The notes beneath the pieces were generated by a model. The model was not told the DNA's origin. It did not search any database and saw only the letters and a list, made by a program, of their open reading frames with translations. From assembly GCA_963573385.1 (NCBI GenBank), contig CAUYLG010076811.1, forward strand, positions 51,775 to 115,774: DNA of 64,000 nt, read 5' to 3'. The translations under genes and the position numbers were made by a program. Every line of letters starts with the position of its first letter. The first letter of the stretch is position 1. Of this stretch, positions 12,220-27,621 are shown piece by piece. This DNA is from Cacajao melanocephalus. Lineage: Eukaryota > Chordata > Mammalia > Primates > Pitheciidae.

Positions 12220-12780
12220 GGACAAGGGACGGGGCAATCGATGGATTTGAAGAAGAGCAAGAAGAGGCCAGAGTTGTGCAGGATGAATGAGGGCAGGGCG
12301 GGGGGCGGTGGTTAAGGTTGTCTGGATATCTCTTCTGTTTCTCCAGATCCACTCTCCTCCCCTCACCCTCTGCTGTGCCCTGGGAAGCTGGCCACACGGA
12401 CTGCATCTCTGTCTTTCTCCAGCTTCTGGGTGGGTTTGGCCAACGGGGAGCACTACCAGGAGAGCGGAGGTCTGGAAGAAGGCGATTCTGCCAGGCCACT
12501 AGGAATCGGCTGCCTCTCTCCACCAAAGGCCAGAGCTCCAGCCAGACGGCTCTCCACAATCACCTCTCCACACAGCAATATAATCACCTCTCCACACAGC
12601 AGTAGGCAATTCCCCCAACTCCCTGCAGTCTTAGAAAGCTGATGATTCCTGCTGTAACTAGCCTCCAGGGGTCCTGCCATATCCCTAAGCCCCGCCCTGT
12701 CTCTTTATTAACTTCTCTTCCTATTACTCAGTTGGATTGTGCCACCTGTATTCTGCTGGGTCCGTGACTGACACACAGAG
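12220..12780 (+). repeat. Probable old dispersed repeat, family not assigned
   Basis: The text cagcttctgggtgggtttggccaa, gagcactaccaggagagcgg and the ending ctgctgggtccgtgactgac resemble a medium-reiteration repeat I have seen elsewhere in mammalian genomes, but I cannot name it. A 24-bp direct duplication lies at 12558-12604. The 95- and 130-residue open frames here have no recognisable motifs. Confidence 0.45.
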
Positions 12781-13033
12781 GACCAATTAAGGCCTCAATT
12801 ACTGAGGGGTTTCGTGGCCTGAACCGGATCGTGAGTATTAGGGTGGAAGAGGTGGTGGGAGAATTCTAGAGATATTTAGGAAGCAGAATGGATTCACTGG
12901 AGACTGGGGGAAGGAACGGTGGACCATGGGGCCTGCAAGTCCTCCTGAAGATGTGTTCTGTGATCGAGGAAGTTTGGGAGATGCTGTATTCTGTCATATT
13001 TGGAAGTCACAACACATATTTAAAAGCTCTTAG

Positions 13034-13340
13034 GGCTGGGTACGGTGGTTCACACCTGTAATCTCAGCACTTTGGGAGGCTGAGGCAGGCGGATACCTGA
13101 TGTTAGGAGTTTGAGGCCAGCTTGGCAAACATGGGGAGACCTTGTCTCTAGTAAAAATAAGAAAAATTAGCCGGCCGTGATGGCAGGTGCCTGTAATCTC
13201 AGCTACTCACGAGGCTGAGATAGGAGAATCGCTTCAACCTGGGAGACAAAGATTGTAGTGAGCCGAGATCGTGCCATTGCACTGCAGCCTGGGTGACAGA
13301 TTTAGACTCCTTCCAAAAAAAAAAGAACAAAAAAAAAAAA
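13034..13340 (+). repeat. Alu, plus strand, with target-site duplication
   Basis: Flanked by aaaagctctta at 13022-13032 and again at about 13338-13348. Confidence 0.95.
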
Positions 13341-13938
13341 AGCTCTTACAAGTTCTATAGTCAAGAAACTTGCTTAGCTTCATGTAGCGTAGCTTTCCCC
13401 AAACGCATCTGACCATGCCATCCCCTCCCTCTTAATCTGTAGCAAGCTCCTATTAGCCTTCGATGAAACTCATGTTCCATGAATACGTTCTTAGAAATCC
13501 CGGAGGAAACAGGAAGCTAGAGCAGAACCCGACTTTAAGCGTTCCACGGATGGTAAATATTACCTAGGAAACAGAAAGGCAAAAAGGTGCATTTGTATGT
13601 CTCATTCGTCAAAGCGTTTTGGACTCCATTCTACATTTCTATTTTGGTAAGTTTGTTTAAAACTTTTGTTCTTAAATTGTGGACATTTGTTCTTTGTAAA
13701 TGTTGCCCCCCCACACTTGTCTAGAGAATAATTTTGGTTGCGATATGTAAGAATGTGCTCTTGATAAACTTATGCTACTTGCTCATAGCCACTGGCCTTT
13801 GTTTCTGAACAAAAATATTCCCAATTCCCATAGGGATGGAGGCACAGAGACCTGAATGGTGGGAGCTGAAAAGCCACAAGACAGAAAAGATAATGTGAGG
13901 AGACTTAAAGTCGAACTCCTGTTTAAAGCTAAGTCAGA

Positions 13939-14240
13939 GGCCAGGCGCGGTGGCTCACACCTGTAAGCACAGCACTTTGGGATGTCAAGGCAGGCGGATC
14001 ACCTGACTTCAGGAGTTGGAGACCAGCCTGGTCAACATAGTGAAACCCCATCTCTACTAAAAATACAAGAAATTAGCTGGCCATGGTAGTGCATGCCTAT
14101 AGTTCCAGTTACTCCGGAGGCTGAGGCAGGAGAATCACTTGAACCCAGAAGTAGAGGTTGCAGTGAGCCAAGATCAGGCCACTGCACTCCAGCCTGGGCG
14201 ACAGAGTGAGACTCTGCCTCAAAAAAAAAAAAAAAAAAAA
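13939..14240 (+). repeat. Alu, plus strand, with target-site duplication
   Basis: Near-identical flanks: aaagctaagtcaga at 13925-13938, and aaagctaactcaga at about 14239-14252. Confidence 0.95.
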
Positions 14241-14612
14241 AGCTAACTCAGAAAGAAATAGCTCCCAGAAAAGAGGATAACCAGTGCCCAAACACCTCCT
14301 TCTTCACTAAAAAAGAAACCAGGCTCCTTGGAGAAGTGGTTGATTCTGGGGCCAAGCAAACAAAGAACAAGATGAACCTAAAATATTGGGTGGCTAGAAA
14401 GGAAGAAATACTCACAAAATGAATTAAAACATTGCAAAAGGACCCAGAGGGTAAATCTGGGATAATTTTAAGTACCAAAATAGTAACAGTAATGAATTAT
14501 AATACATTAAAATTAAAATTCATGAGCCCATTCTGATATAAACAAATAAACTGGAAAAGGGCAAGAATTATCAATGGATGCTAAAACTAGTGAGTACAGG
14601 CTTGTTGAGTAA

Positions 14613-14893
<281 letters not shown>

Positions 14894-14975
14894 AACGGGA
14901 TGTTTATATCATCTCAGATTATCCACCTTCCAGATACTTATTGATTACAAAAGGAAATAATAGAAATTTTATGCT

Positions 14976-15303
<328 letters not shown>

Positions 15304-15634
15304 TCACCTTAACCAAACAATTCATGTTTAATATCAGCAATGGGACACTGACATCGTGTCCCTCCTGATATGGCTAAACTGGGATGAACACAGCGTTGCT
15401 CCTGTGTGATTCCTGCCAAAAGTGCATAATCTGAAACTAATCATGAGCAATCACAAGACAAACTCTAATTAAGGAATATTCTACAAAATAACTGACCTGT
15501 CACTTCAGAAATGTCCAGTCATGAAAGACAAACAGACTGAACAATTGTTCCAGATTAAAGTATCCCCAAAGAGACATGATACCTGAATATAATGAATTGT
15601 CCTAGAGTGTCTTTTGCCATAAAGAATATTATTG

Positions 15635-15932
15635 GGGTTGGGCGAGATGGCTCACGCCTGTAATCCCAGCAATTTGGGAGGCCGAGGCAGGCGGATCACT
15701 TGAGGTCGGGAGTTCAAGACCAGCCTGGCCAACATGGTGACACCCTGTCTCTAATAAAAATACAGAAATTAGCCAGGCATGGTGTCAGGTGCCTATAATC
15801 CCAGCTACTCAGGATAATTGGATAATTGCTTGAACCCAGGAGGCAGAGGTTGCAGTGAGCTGAGATCACACCACTGCACTCCAGCCCAGGTGACAGGGAG
15901 ACTCCGTCTCAAAAAAAAAAAAAAAAAAAAAA
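15635..15932 (+). repeat. Alu, plus strand, inserted in old LINE
   Basis: ggttgggcgagatggctcac to a long A-tail, followed by aattattgag, which echoes atattattgg on the left side. Confidence 0.95.
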
Positions 15933-16251
15933 TTATTGAGACAGCCACAATTTTAATAATATCTATAAATTAGATAACAGTATTATACATTGTTAATAAT
16001 TTCCTGACTTTGATAATTATGCTGTGGTTATGTAAGAGAATGTTCTTGTTTTTATGAAATAAAGTATTTAGGAGTAAAGGAGCATCCTATCAACTTACTC
16101 TCAAATGGTTTAGAAAAAAATGAGCATACAGTGAGAGAAATCATCAAACTAGTACAGTAAAATGTTCACATCTGGAGCACCTGGGTAGAGTGTATGGAAA
16201 TTCTTTATGTTATTGCAACTTTTCTGTAAGTCTGAAATTACATAAAAATAA

Positions 16252-16572
<321 letters not shown>

Positions 16573-16653
16573 TAAAGAGTTTTTAAAAAGAAATGAGGGT
16601 CTTTACCTAACCATATCAGGAATAGTTTTGGCTGCAAGAAATGCAAAAACCAG

Positions 16654-16803
16654 TGTGGCGTATTCGTGCACACCTGTAGTTCCAGCTACTTGGGAGGCTG
16701 AGGCAGGACAATTACTTGAGCCCAGGAGTTCGAGGCTGTGGTCCACGATGATGATGCCCATAAGCCACTGCTCTCTAGCCTGGCCTACGTAGTGAGATCT
16801 GTC
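16654..16803 (+). repeat. Alu monomer (FRAM/FLAM-like), plus strand
   Basis: Only one arm is present: cacctgtagttccagctact, then gagcccaggagttcgaggctg, then cctggcctacgtagtgagat. It is a free Alu-type monomer or an Alu remnant, not a functional 7SL gene. Confidence 0.75.
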
Positions 16804-16898
16804 AGAAAGAAAGAAAAAGGAAGGAAGGGGAAAGGGAGAAAGAGAGGCAGGTGGGAGAGACAGAGAGAGAAGGAAGGAAGGAAAGAAGAAAAGGAAAA
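16804..16898. repeat. Purine-rich (GAAA/GGAA)n tract
   Basis: About 95 bases are nearly all A and G with gaaag, ggaagg and gagaga units. It probably grew from the A-tail of the preceding monomer. Confidence 0.9.
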
Positions 16899-17365
16899 CT
16901 CAGCAATTTAAACAAACAGGGTTATCTTTATTTTACATAATAAGTTTACAGGAAAACAGCTACAGCTTGGTTTAGTTACTCAGAATGCTAATACCGATCG
17001 AGTTTGTTTTCTGTCAATCTGAATATTGGATGTTTTTACGCTCTCTCTTTTCATGGTTGCAAGGTGGCTCCATGTTCCAGCCATCATATTTGCATAAGGG
17101 AGAAAGGGGCTAGTTGCCTCTGAATACGTTCCTTTTATCTGGAAACTTAAAGTTTCCTAAAAACTTTCCAATGGGCTTGTCCTGAGTCTCAGTAACTAAG
17201 CTGGTCACGTGGCCTATCGGTGAGGTGAGACTGGGAGGTGGCCTCTGCCTTTCTGGTCTCTGCAGCCGAGTACAGGGAGTATTCGCCATTTCAAGAAGTT
17301 GATTATTTTCAATTTCAAAACTACAGGCCACATTAGTTATTTAACTCAGCCTTTGATTCTATTCT

Positions 17366-17656
17366 TTTTTTTATTTGAGACAGAGTCTCGCTCTGTTGCC
17401 CAGGCTGGAGTGTAGTGACACAATCTCCGCTCACTGCAATTTCTTCCTCCTAGGTTCAAGCAATTGCCATGCCTCAGCCTCCCAAGTAACTCAGATTATA
17501 GGCACACACCACCACACCTGGCTAATGTTCGTATTTTTAGTAGAGATGGGGTTTCACCATGTTGCTCAAGCTGGTCTCACTCTTCACCTCAATTGATCCA
17601 CCCACCTCAGCCTCCCAAAATGCTTGGATTACAGGTGTGAGCCACTGTGCCCAGCC
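17366..17656 (-). repeat. Alu, minus strand
   Basis: Flanked by similar sequences (tttgattctattct before, tatgattccattct after). Confidence 0.95.
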
Positions 17657-17682
17657 TCTATGATTCCATTCTTAATAGCAGT

Positions 17683-17830
17683 ATTTCCTAATGTTTGACC
17701 CAGAGACCACCTATATCAGAATCATTTGTTATAAAGGGAAAATCCTGTGCCCTAGATCAGTAAATCACAGTCTTTGGGTTTGGGAACTAGGAATATAAAA
17801 TTTAAACAAACAGTTGTATTCCAACAAGGT
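17683..17830. mobile_element. Possible MER5-like hAT fragment
   Basis: Text such as ctaatgtttgacccagagacc and atcagaatcatttg resembles the MER5 group. It is too diverged for a firm call. Confidence 0.35.
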
Positions 17831-17913
17831 CACAGACAAAGGTAAATCGAAACACCTAGAAATCCAGATCCAACATAATGCTGGTTCCAACATAATAAAA
17901 ATGCATAGTTGAC

Positions 17914-18236
<323 letters not shown>

Positions 18237-18975
18237 AAACTGCTTAGTTGAGTTCACAAGAAAACCCTCAAGTGACTGAAACTCAGAAGGTAAATACATG
18301 GTTATCTATCCAACAATCAGGAACTTCAGGTTTTTGTTTGTTTGCTTCTTTTAAATGGACTAAAATCCATACTTTGTCCAGATTTCCCTAGTTTTCACCT
18401 TCTCTCCTAGGATCCCACTCAGGACACCACATTACGTTTAGTCTTTTGTCATCTTAGGCCCCTCTTGGCTGTGGCAGTTGGAGTTTAATTTTTGACAACC
18501 ACTTGGTAAAAGGAGATGATGGACTTGATGGACTTGTATAAGTCAGGGAGTTAGACCTGAAACCCAAGCCAGGACCTTCAAAAGGTTATTCTCTCAAGGA
18601 AAATGTGTGTTTGGGGAGGCAATCCTCAATGGGCCTTGAGGATTCCTGGACATTCTGGCTAGTTATCCACAAATGCAAAGCTCTGAGATCACACTTTATA
18701 GGGCCATTTCTCAGGGTTGCGTTTGCAGTGAGCAACTTTGAGTAATGAGGTAAGGTGTTCTTCTGGGACAAAAAGTAGGTTACTTCCTTTCCCATAAGAG
18801 AACAGAACCCACTGTATGTGCAGGCATTCATCTGTATCATTTCTGCGGGACTTGGTGGGCGAGGGGAATTGACACACAAATTATCCTCATGCTACTTTGG
18901 AGTGAGTAATAAAGCCTTTGTCTCTGACCCAGGCATATTATGCCTCCTGCAATCATCCATGAAAATAGTAACAGG

Positions 18976-19779
<804 letters not shown>

Positions 19780-19899
19780 CTAGTAATTGATATCCTGTGA
19801 CTTATGAAACAAAAGCAAAACTATACTTAAGTCATATTCCTACTACTCAGAATTCTCACAAGAAAAAAAAAAGTAAGCCCCCTTAAAGATAAAAGCATA

Positions 19900-20430
19900 G
19901 TTAAAAACATTAGAAAACAATCCACCAGAAGCAAGAGCCAGCAGATACAACAAATAGGTTTAGAGCTCCCAAATCCTGAGATAGTAGAACTAGATGCTGA
20001 AAGAGAATTATAAAAATTAATATAACTAAAGACATAAAAGAAGGAACTAAAAATAACAGAACAGCATTCTAAATAAAAAGGAGGCTGATTTGAAAAGGAA
20101 TTAAATAGATTTTTCAGTTAGGAAAACATAGTCCATGGAGAAGAAAAAATGCAATGCACAGGTTAAATAGAAGATTAGACACGGCTGAAGAGAGAAGTTA
20201 AAGTGGAAGGCAGAGCTGAGGAAATTGCCTAGAATGTAGCACAAACATAAAGCATGGAAAAATACAAAAGGTCGAGTAAAAGACGTGAAAGATAGAATGA
20301 AAGGTCTAATATGTATTGAACTGAACTTCTAGAGGGGAAAAAAATAGATAATATGGGGGAGGAGCAATATTTGTAGAGATTTTAGAAAATTTTCTAGCAC
20401 ATTTGAAAGATAAGTGTAGCAGAGTGTGCC
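19900..20430 (+). mobile_element. L1 fragment (old), 5'/ORF1-side region, plus strand
   Basis: The A-rich text cagcagatacaacaaatagg, agacacggctgaagagagaa, gaggaaattgcctagaatgt and gaggagcaatatttgtagag follows an L1M ORF1 sequence as I know it. Stops occur in all frames. It probably continues at 21534. Confidence 0.7.
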
Positions 20431-20461
20431 AGTTGTTCTCTCATATCTGTTTTCCCTACTG

Positions 20462-20854
20462 CAATGGTATTTAAAGTGAGGTCCCAGAGCAGGCAACATC
20501 AACATCACCTGAGAATTTGTTAGAAAATTAAATTCTCAGCCCCATCTCAGACTTATAAAATCATAAACTCAAAAGTGGGACCCAGCAATCTGTGTGGGGT
20601 TTTGTTTGCTTGCTTGTTTTTGTTTTTTTAGAGAAAGCTTCTTGCTTTGTCAACCAGGTTGAGTGTAGTGGTTTGATCATAGCTTACTGCAATCTCGAAC
20701 TCCTGGCCTCAAGCAATCCTCATGCCTCAAGCAATACTCTTGCTTCAGCTTCCTGAGTAGCTGGGATTACAGGCACATGCCACCATACCTAGCTATCTGT
20801 GCTTTAATAAGCTCTCCAGTGATTCTGATGAATGCTAAAATTTGAGAACCACTG
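20462..20854 (-). mobile_element. MER5A-like hAT element, minus, interrupted by an Alu-type piece
   Basis: The element starts caatggtatttaaagtgagg and ends aaaatttgagaaccactg, which are the degraded inverted ends of MER5A. The inner text agaatttgttag and gggacccagcaatctgtg fits. Flanking ccctactg and ttctactg look like an 8-bp hAT target duplication. Confidence 0.75.
20598..20793 (-). repeat. Partial old Alu (J or left-monomer type), minus, nested in hAT element
   Basis: Reads gagaaagcttcttgctttgt to acatgccaccatacctagc. It contains a duplicated caagcaatcctcatgcct-like block and is flanked by atctgtg on both sides. Confidence 0.8.
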
Positions 20855-20869
20855 TTCTACTGCAGTAGA

Positions 20870-21190
20870 ATATTGATTTTTTAGTTGGGCACAGGGCACA
20901 TGACTCCTTTGTATCTAGGTAAGGCCACATGACTAAGTTCTATTCAATGCGATATAGAAGGAAGTTCATGTGTAGTTTCTGGAAACCTTCCTTAACAGAC
21001 AGAATGCATGCGCCCTTCTCTCCTTTTTCTTACCTTCTTCTGTCTTGATGCTTGAAATGTAGGTGTCACCATCTTGCACTATGAACTTGAGGCCTCTTAA
21101 CTTTTACTTTAAAAAGAAATAAACTTTTATCTTTTTTAAGATTACTTTTTGGGAAGTTTTCTGTTACAGACAAGCCTAATCCTAATTGAT
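20870..21190 (+). repeat. Probable old dispersed repeat, family not assigned
   Basis: Text such as gggcacatgactcctttgta, tgaaatgtaggtgtcaccat and the ending agcctaatcctaattgatac resembles a common mammalian repeat with an aataaactttta motif. I cannot name the family safely. Confidence 0.45.
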
Positions 21191-21217
21191 ACAGACTGAA
21201 ATATACTCTGAGTTCTA

Positions 21218-21530
<313 letters not shown>

Positions 21531-21533
21531 CTA

Positions 21534-21747
21534 AACGTGATAAATAAAACAAAATCCATACCTTGACATATTGAAATAAAACTGAAAAGTAACCAAGGAA
21601 AAGAGACAGATTATCTACTCAGGAAATATTAAACTAACAGCAACAAAAGAGGCCAAAAGACAAAAAAATAAACTTCCAGATTCTAAGTTTGAATTCAAAC
21701 TGATTGATACAGATATGCAGAAATTCTCTCACAATTTTATCAAGCAT
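21534..21747 (+). mobile_element. L1 fragment (old), plus strand
   Basis: Text such as aaaatccataccttgacata and acagcaacaaaagaggccaaaa matches an ORF1-end region of L1M. It likely belongs to the same element as 19900-20430. Confidence 0.65.
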
Positions 21748-21760
21748 GAAAAGGTATGAG

Positions 21761-21910
21761 GTCAGGCACGGTGGCTCACACCTGTAATCCCAGCACTTTG
21801 GGAGGCCAAGGCAGGCAGAAGTTGCAGTGAGCTGAGATTGAGCCACTGCACTCCAGCCCGGGTGACAAAGTGAGACATGAAACTCCATCTCAAAAAAAAA
21901 AAAAAAAAAA
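21761..21910 (+). repeat. Internally deleted Alu, plus strand, with target-site duplication
   Basis: The Alu start joins directly to the right-arm gttgcagtgagctgagattg, so about 150 bases are missing. Perfect flanks gaaaaggtatgag lie at 21748-21760 and 21911-21923. Confidence 0.95.
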
Positions 21911-21954
21911 GAAAAGGTATGAGAACAACCACCTTTGGTTTAAGTTGTAACCTA

Positions 21955-22192
21955 GACTGTAGTCAACTGACTACAGCCAATGGGCCACATCTGGCCTATG
22001 GTCTGTTTTTATAAATGAAGTTTGATTGGAAGACAGTGTGTCTATTCATTTGTGTGTTGTCTACGACTGTTTTCGTGCTACAACCGCAGAGGTGAGTAGT
22101 TACAAGGGGATGAGAGCATATGGTCTGCAAAATCTAAAATAGTTACTATGTAGCCCTCTACAGAGAAGAAATTTGCAAGCCCCTGACTTGGA
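21955..22192. mobile_element. hAT-Charlie element (MER58-like)
   Basis: The sequence gggccacatctggcctatgg, tctgtttttataaatgaagt, gtgtgttgtctacgactgtttt and gagtagttacaaggg matches a well-known hAT-Charlie MITE; the MER58 name is from memory. Confidence 0.7.
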
Positions 22193-22522
22193 CCAAGGAT
22201 TCATGTGAATGAATGTAAATTTCCAGTGTTTGCCTTCTTATTCCTCAGAGGGGGATGGTGCCTAGGATGGTGGTGGCTATGGTCCACAGGCCTGAGGATT
22301 TCCAAAAAAAAATTCTGAGGTTTTTAGTTCTTCCCTCTACCAGAGCAGCTACATCAGCACCTAGAAATAATTTAGGTAGAGAAGTAATTTTGCCACTCTG
22401 CAGGCCAGATCATCTGGGCCCTGCTTCAGAGTCCAGGTCCTGGATTCTAAAATTCATAGTGTGTATGAGTTGTGCAACCTCTCTTTGCCTATGCCTTGAC
22501 TTTTTGAAAAAGAATTATTATT

Positions 22523-23123
<601 letters not shown>

Positions 23124-23950
23124 TGCCTTGACTTTTAACTTCTGTCTAGGTAGGGGCTTTCCAGGGGCAGGCCTAGCTATGGCTGGCCATACAAGGACCA
23201 ATGGTAATCGACAAAGCAGAGCATAGCGAGCTGACGCTAAAGTGCCTGAGAACGGAAGTGAAGGGGAAAGCCTAACAAGAAGCAAGCTGATTTATACTCG
23301 AGAACTTCAGGAGGACCAGAGGCACCCAAAGAGGGGAGCGACAGGGCTGAAAGCACAAAGGTTGGTGGAAACTACATGCAAGGAGCAGTTAGATGCCCAG
23401 ATCCACTCCCTAACTGCTCAAGTCTAGGTGAATACTTCTTCCCTCCCTAACTGGATGCAAGATGTGAACTCTGGGGCAATGGAGCCAGAAAGATTCTGCA
23501 CTTAGGGTGAGACAGAGCGAAAGGTGGGTGGATGTACCATCTGAAAACAGGAGGATTAAGAGAAAGTCTACACATCAAACACTGAGACCTGCAGTTTCGC
23601 TTTTCTCTTTTCCCACTTAGCTTCTGGAACACCAGTAGCCAGGCTTACATACCTGAACAGAGGGCTGGACGATTCTTCGGGCAGAAGAAATTGACCTGTC
23701 TGAGGGAAGAATAAACAGAAAAACCCACACAAAAACAAAAGAAAACCCAGAGCAAACCCTAGTGATATTTGGGGGACATGCAATGAAAAGTCAGGTCTCC
23801 AATCAATCATCCTACAGTGAGGCTTACCAGTAAAAAAGCACCGCACACAGAGCTCCCAGCCCATCATTTAGAACGAACTCATACTCTTTCTTATTACTTT
23901 TTCCTAATTTTAACAGTAATACATACTCGTTTTAAAAAACGCAAATAATT

Positions 23951-24245
<295 letters not shown>

Positions 24246-24582
24246 TGCAAATAATTTAGAAATGTATAAAATAGAAGATAAAAGTTGCCTGGGAGTCCCT
24301 ACATTCCCAAAGGCAACTATTGTTAGCCACATCTTGATACGTTTATAACAATTTTTCTATTCAAATATAATAGGTCCTAGTTAAGTTCCTGTAACAAAGG
24401 CTAAAATAACAGGGTTTTAAACAAAATCCATCTTTCTGTCTCAGTCATTTAACAGGCTAGAGGTGGCCCAGAGCTAATATTGTTGTTCCCCTGTGCTGGG
24501 GATCCAGGCTCCTTTGGGAGCTGTCATTCTCAACACAAGTTTTCATCTCATGGTCTAAGATGGCTGCTCTCTCTCTCAGTCT

Positions 24583-24976
24583 TTAGAGATGGAATCTTGC
24601 TCTGTCACCCAGGCTTCAGTACAGTGGCACAATCACAGCTCACTGCAGCCTCAAACTCCTAAGATCAGACCATCCTCATGGCTCAAACAGCAAAGCAATG
24701 CATTCAATGACCTAAATGAAAAGTATTTCCAGGGAAACACTCTTCTTAGCCAAACTATCAAATAGGAGAGGAAAATAAAACCGTCTTCACCAAAACCAGC
24801 CTCCTGAGTAGCTGGGACTACAGGTATGTGCCACCACCCCTAACTAATTTTTATTTTGCAGAGATAGGGTCTCCCTTTGTTGCCCAGGCTGGTCCCAAAC
24901 TCCTGGCTCAAGTGATCTTCCTGCCTCAGTCTCCCAAAGTGCTGAAATTACAGGCATGAGCCACTGTGCCCAGCTG
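24583..24976 (-). repeat. Alu, minus strand, carrying a 115-bp insertion
   Basis: The Alu sequence is continuous on both sides (ending near catggctca at 24684 and resuming gcctcctgagtagctggga at 24799) but is interrupted by non-Alu DNA. Confidence 0.92.
24684..24798 (+). mobile_element. L1 ORF1-side segment lodged inside an Alu
   Basis: This insert aligns at roughly 80-85% (by eye) with 27964-28077 in an L1 block 3.3 kb downstream. Shared text includes tgcattcaa, tcttagccaaa and gaaaataaaacc. It is an internal L1 segment, with neither an L1 3' end nor an A-tail. Confidence 0.8.
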
Positions 24977-25230
24977 CTGCTCCCAATCCTGTGACAACAA
25001 CCACATAGCAGTCAGTGAGAAAGACAGAAGAGAAAAAAGAAGACCATTTTTCTTTCATACAAGGACAGAATCCCAGAGTTATCCATATTACGTCTGCTCA
25101 CACCCCTTTGGGCAGAACATAGTTGCATGACCATAGCTATTTGTAAGGAAATATAGTCTTCCGCTGGCTTTAGCTGGGTCTAGATGTGCTCAGCTAAAGC
25201 TCAGGATCTCTTTTTAGAAAGGAAGAAGAG

Positions 25231-25536
25231 TCCAAGCGCAGTGGCTCACACCTGTAATCGCAGCAATTTGGGAGGCCGAAGCCGATGGATAACCTGATGT
25301 AAGGAGTTTGAGACCAGTCTGGCCAACATGGTGAAACCCTGTCTCTACTTAAAATACAAAAACTTAGCCGGGCGTGGTGGCAGGCGCCTGTAATCCCAGC
25401 TACTGACGGGAGGCTGAGGAAGAAGAAACACTTGAATCAGGGAGGCAGAATTTACAATGAGCCAAGATCATGCCAATGCAATCCAGCCTAGGTGACAGAG
25501 AAATAATCTGTCTAAAAAAAAAAAAAAAAAAAAAAA
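25231..25536 (+). repeat. Alu, plus strand
   Basis: ccaagcgcagtggctcacac to a 22-base A-tail; flanks aaaggaaga and aaaggaagg. Confidence 0.95.
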
Positions 25537-25615
25537 GGAAGGGGAGAATGAATATTGGGAGACAAGCAGTGATCTTTGCTATAAAACAGACACACACGCA
25601 TACACATGTATATAA

Positions 25616-25915
<300 letters not shown>

Positions 25916-26186
25916 TTAAAAATATTTTATTTCCAGAAACAAGGAATCTATACATATTTAGTGTCTCTGACTAATAGAGAGTCAAAGATCACCAGAGGTT
26001 TGACGAAAGCCTCTAGAGGAAGATCAAAATGAACAAATATAAATGAATTCAGACAAAACAGAAGCTGACAATGTGAGGAGTAGAACAAAATGTAAAAACA
26101 GAAGTAACCTAAAATTCATATCACATCCATGCAATGAGTACAGAAACTTTAAATGAGTAAAAAGAAACTTTAGGGAACCAGGAAGA

Positions 26187-26292
26187 GCTCTTCTTAATCC
26201 TTTTTTCTCTTTTTTAAGACAGCTCTTATTCATCCTTTTTTTTCTTTTTTGAGACAGTTATTTATTAATCCTTTTTTTTTCTTTATTGAGAC
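26187..26292. repeat. 35-bp tandem repeat, three copies, at an Alu poly-T end
   Basis: The block cctttttt...gagacag with a ttatt spacer recurs with gacag at 26218, 26253 and 26288. Confidence 0.85.
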
Positions 26293-26485
26293 AGGGTCTT
26301 GCTCTGGTCAGGCTACAGTGCAGTGACACAACCGTGGCTCACTGCAGCTTCAACCTCCCAGACTCAAGGGATCTTCCCACCTCAGACTCCTGAGTAGCTG
26401 GAAATACAAGCACATACCACCATGCCAGACTAACTTTTTTTTCTCCATAGAGACGAAGTCTCAACATGTTGCTCAACCTTAATCT
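26269..26485 (-). repeat. Old partial Alu, minus strand
   Basis: gagacagggtcttgctctgg through agacgaagtctcaacatgtt; the end is truncated. Confidence 0.85.
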
Positions 26486-26494
26486 TTTCAATTA

Positions 26495-26821
<327 letters not shown>

Positions 26822-26987
26822 AGGTAGGAATAAAAGTTCAACAGAAGGATTGAAAATGAAGAACAAATGTAATCAGGAAATAGGAAAATAACAAAAGACA
26901 AAGAAATAGAAAAATAGGAGACAAAAGATAAGAAAATCAGAAGAGCAATCTAGGAGGTCCATTAACTAATGAAAGTTCCAGAAAGAG

Positions 26988-27310
<323 letters not shown>

Positions 27311-27325
27311 TCAGAAAGAAAGAGC

Positions 27326-27422
27326 AAAGAAAATGAAGAGAAGACATTCCCAGGCTTCTGCGAGGAAAATAGAAGTTTTATTTTAAAAAAAAGAAAAAAG
27401 AAAAGAAAATGAAGAGAAGACA
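27326..27422 (+). mobile_element. Mini-retroinsertion with 21-bp target-site duplication
   Basis: Identical 21-bp direct repeats (27326-27346 and 27402-27422, beginning aaagaaaatg, ending agaagaca) flank 55 bases. The insert ends in an A-rich tail, which is the footprint of L1-style priming. Its source RNA is not recognised. Confidence 0.7.
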
Positions 27423-27621
27423 ATTATCAAAAAGATGAGACGGTTTCCCCAGAACTGAAGGATATGAGTTTCCAGTTTCCACGTACATTGCCATTGTCCA
27501 ACACAAAGAACAACACCAAAAGGCATATCATCGGGAAATTCCAGATCCCTAAGCCTTCAGAGAAGAGAGGACAAAAACAAATAAACCAAAGCCCTCAAAA
27601 AAACCCAAAAAAACAGGTCAC

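Noticed and set aside
16654..16803. 7SL-like sequence considered as an RNA gene
   Set aside because: It is one diverged Alu-type arm with an A/G-rich tail; the 7SL S domain and promoter are absent.
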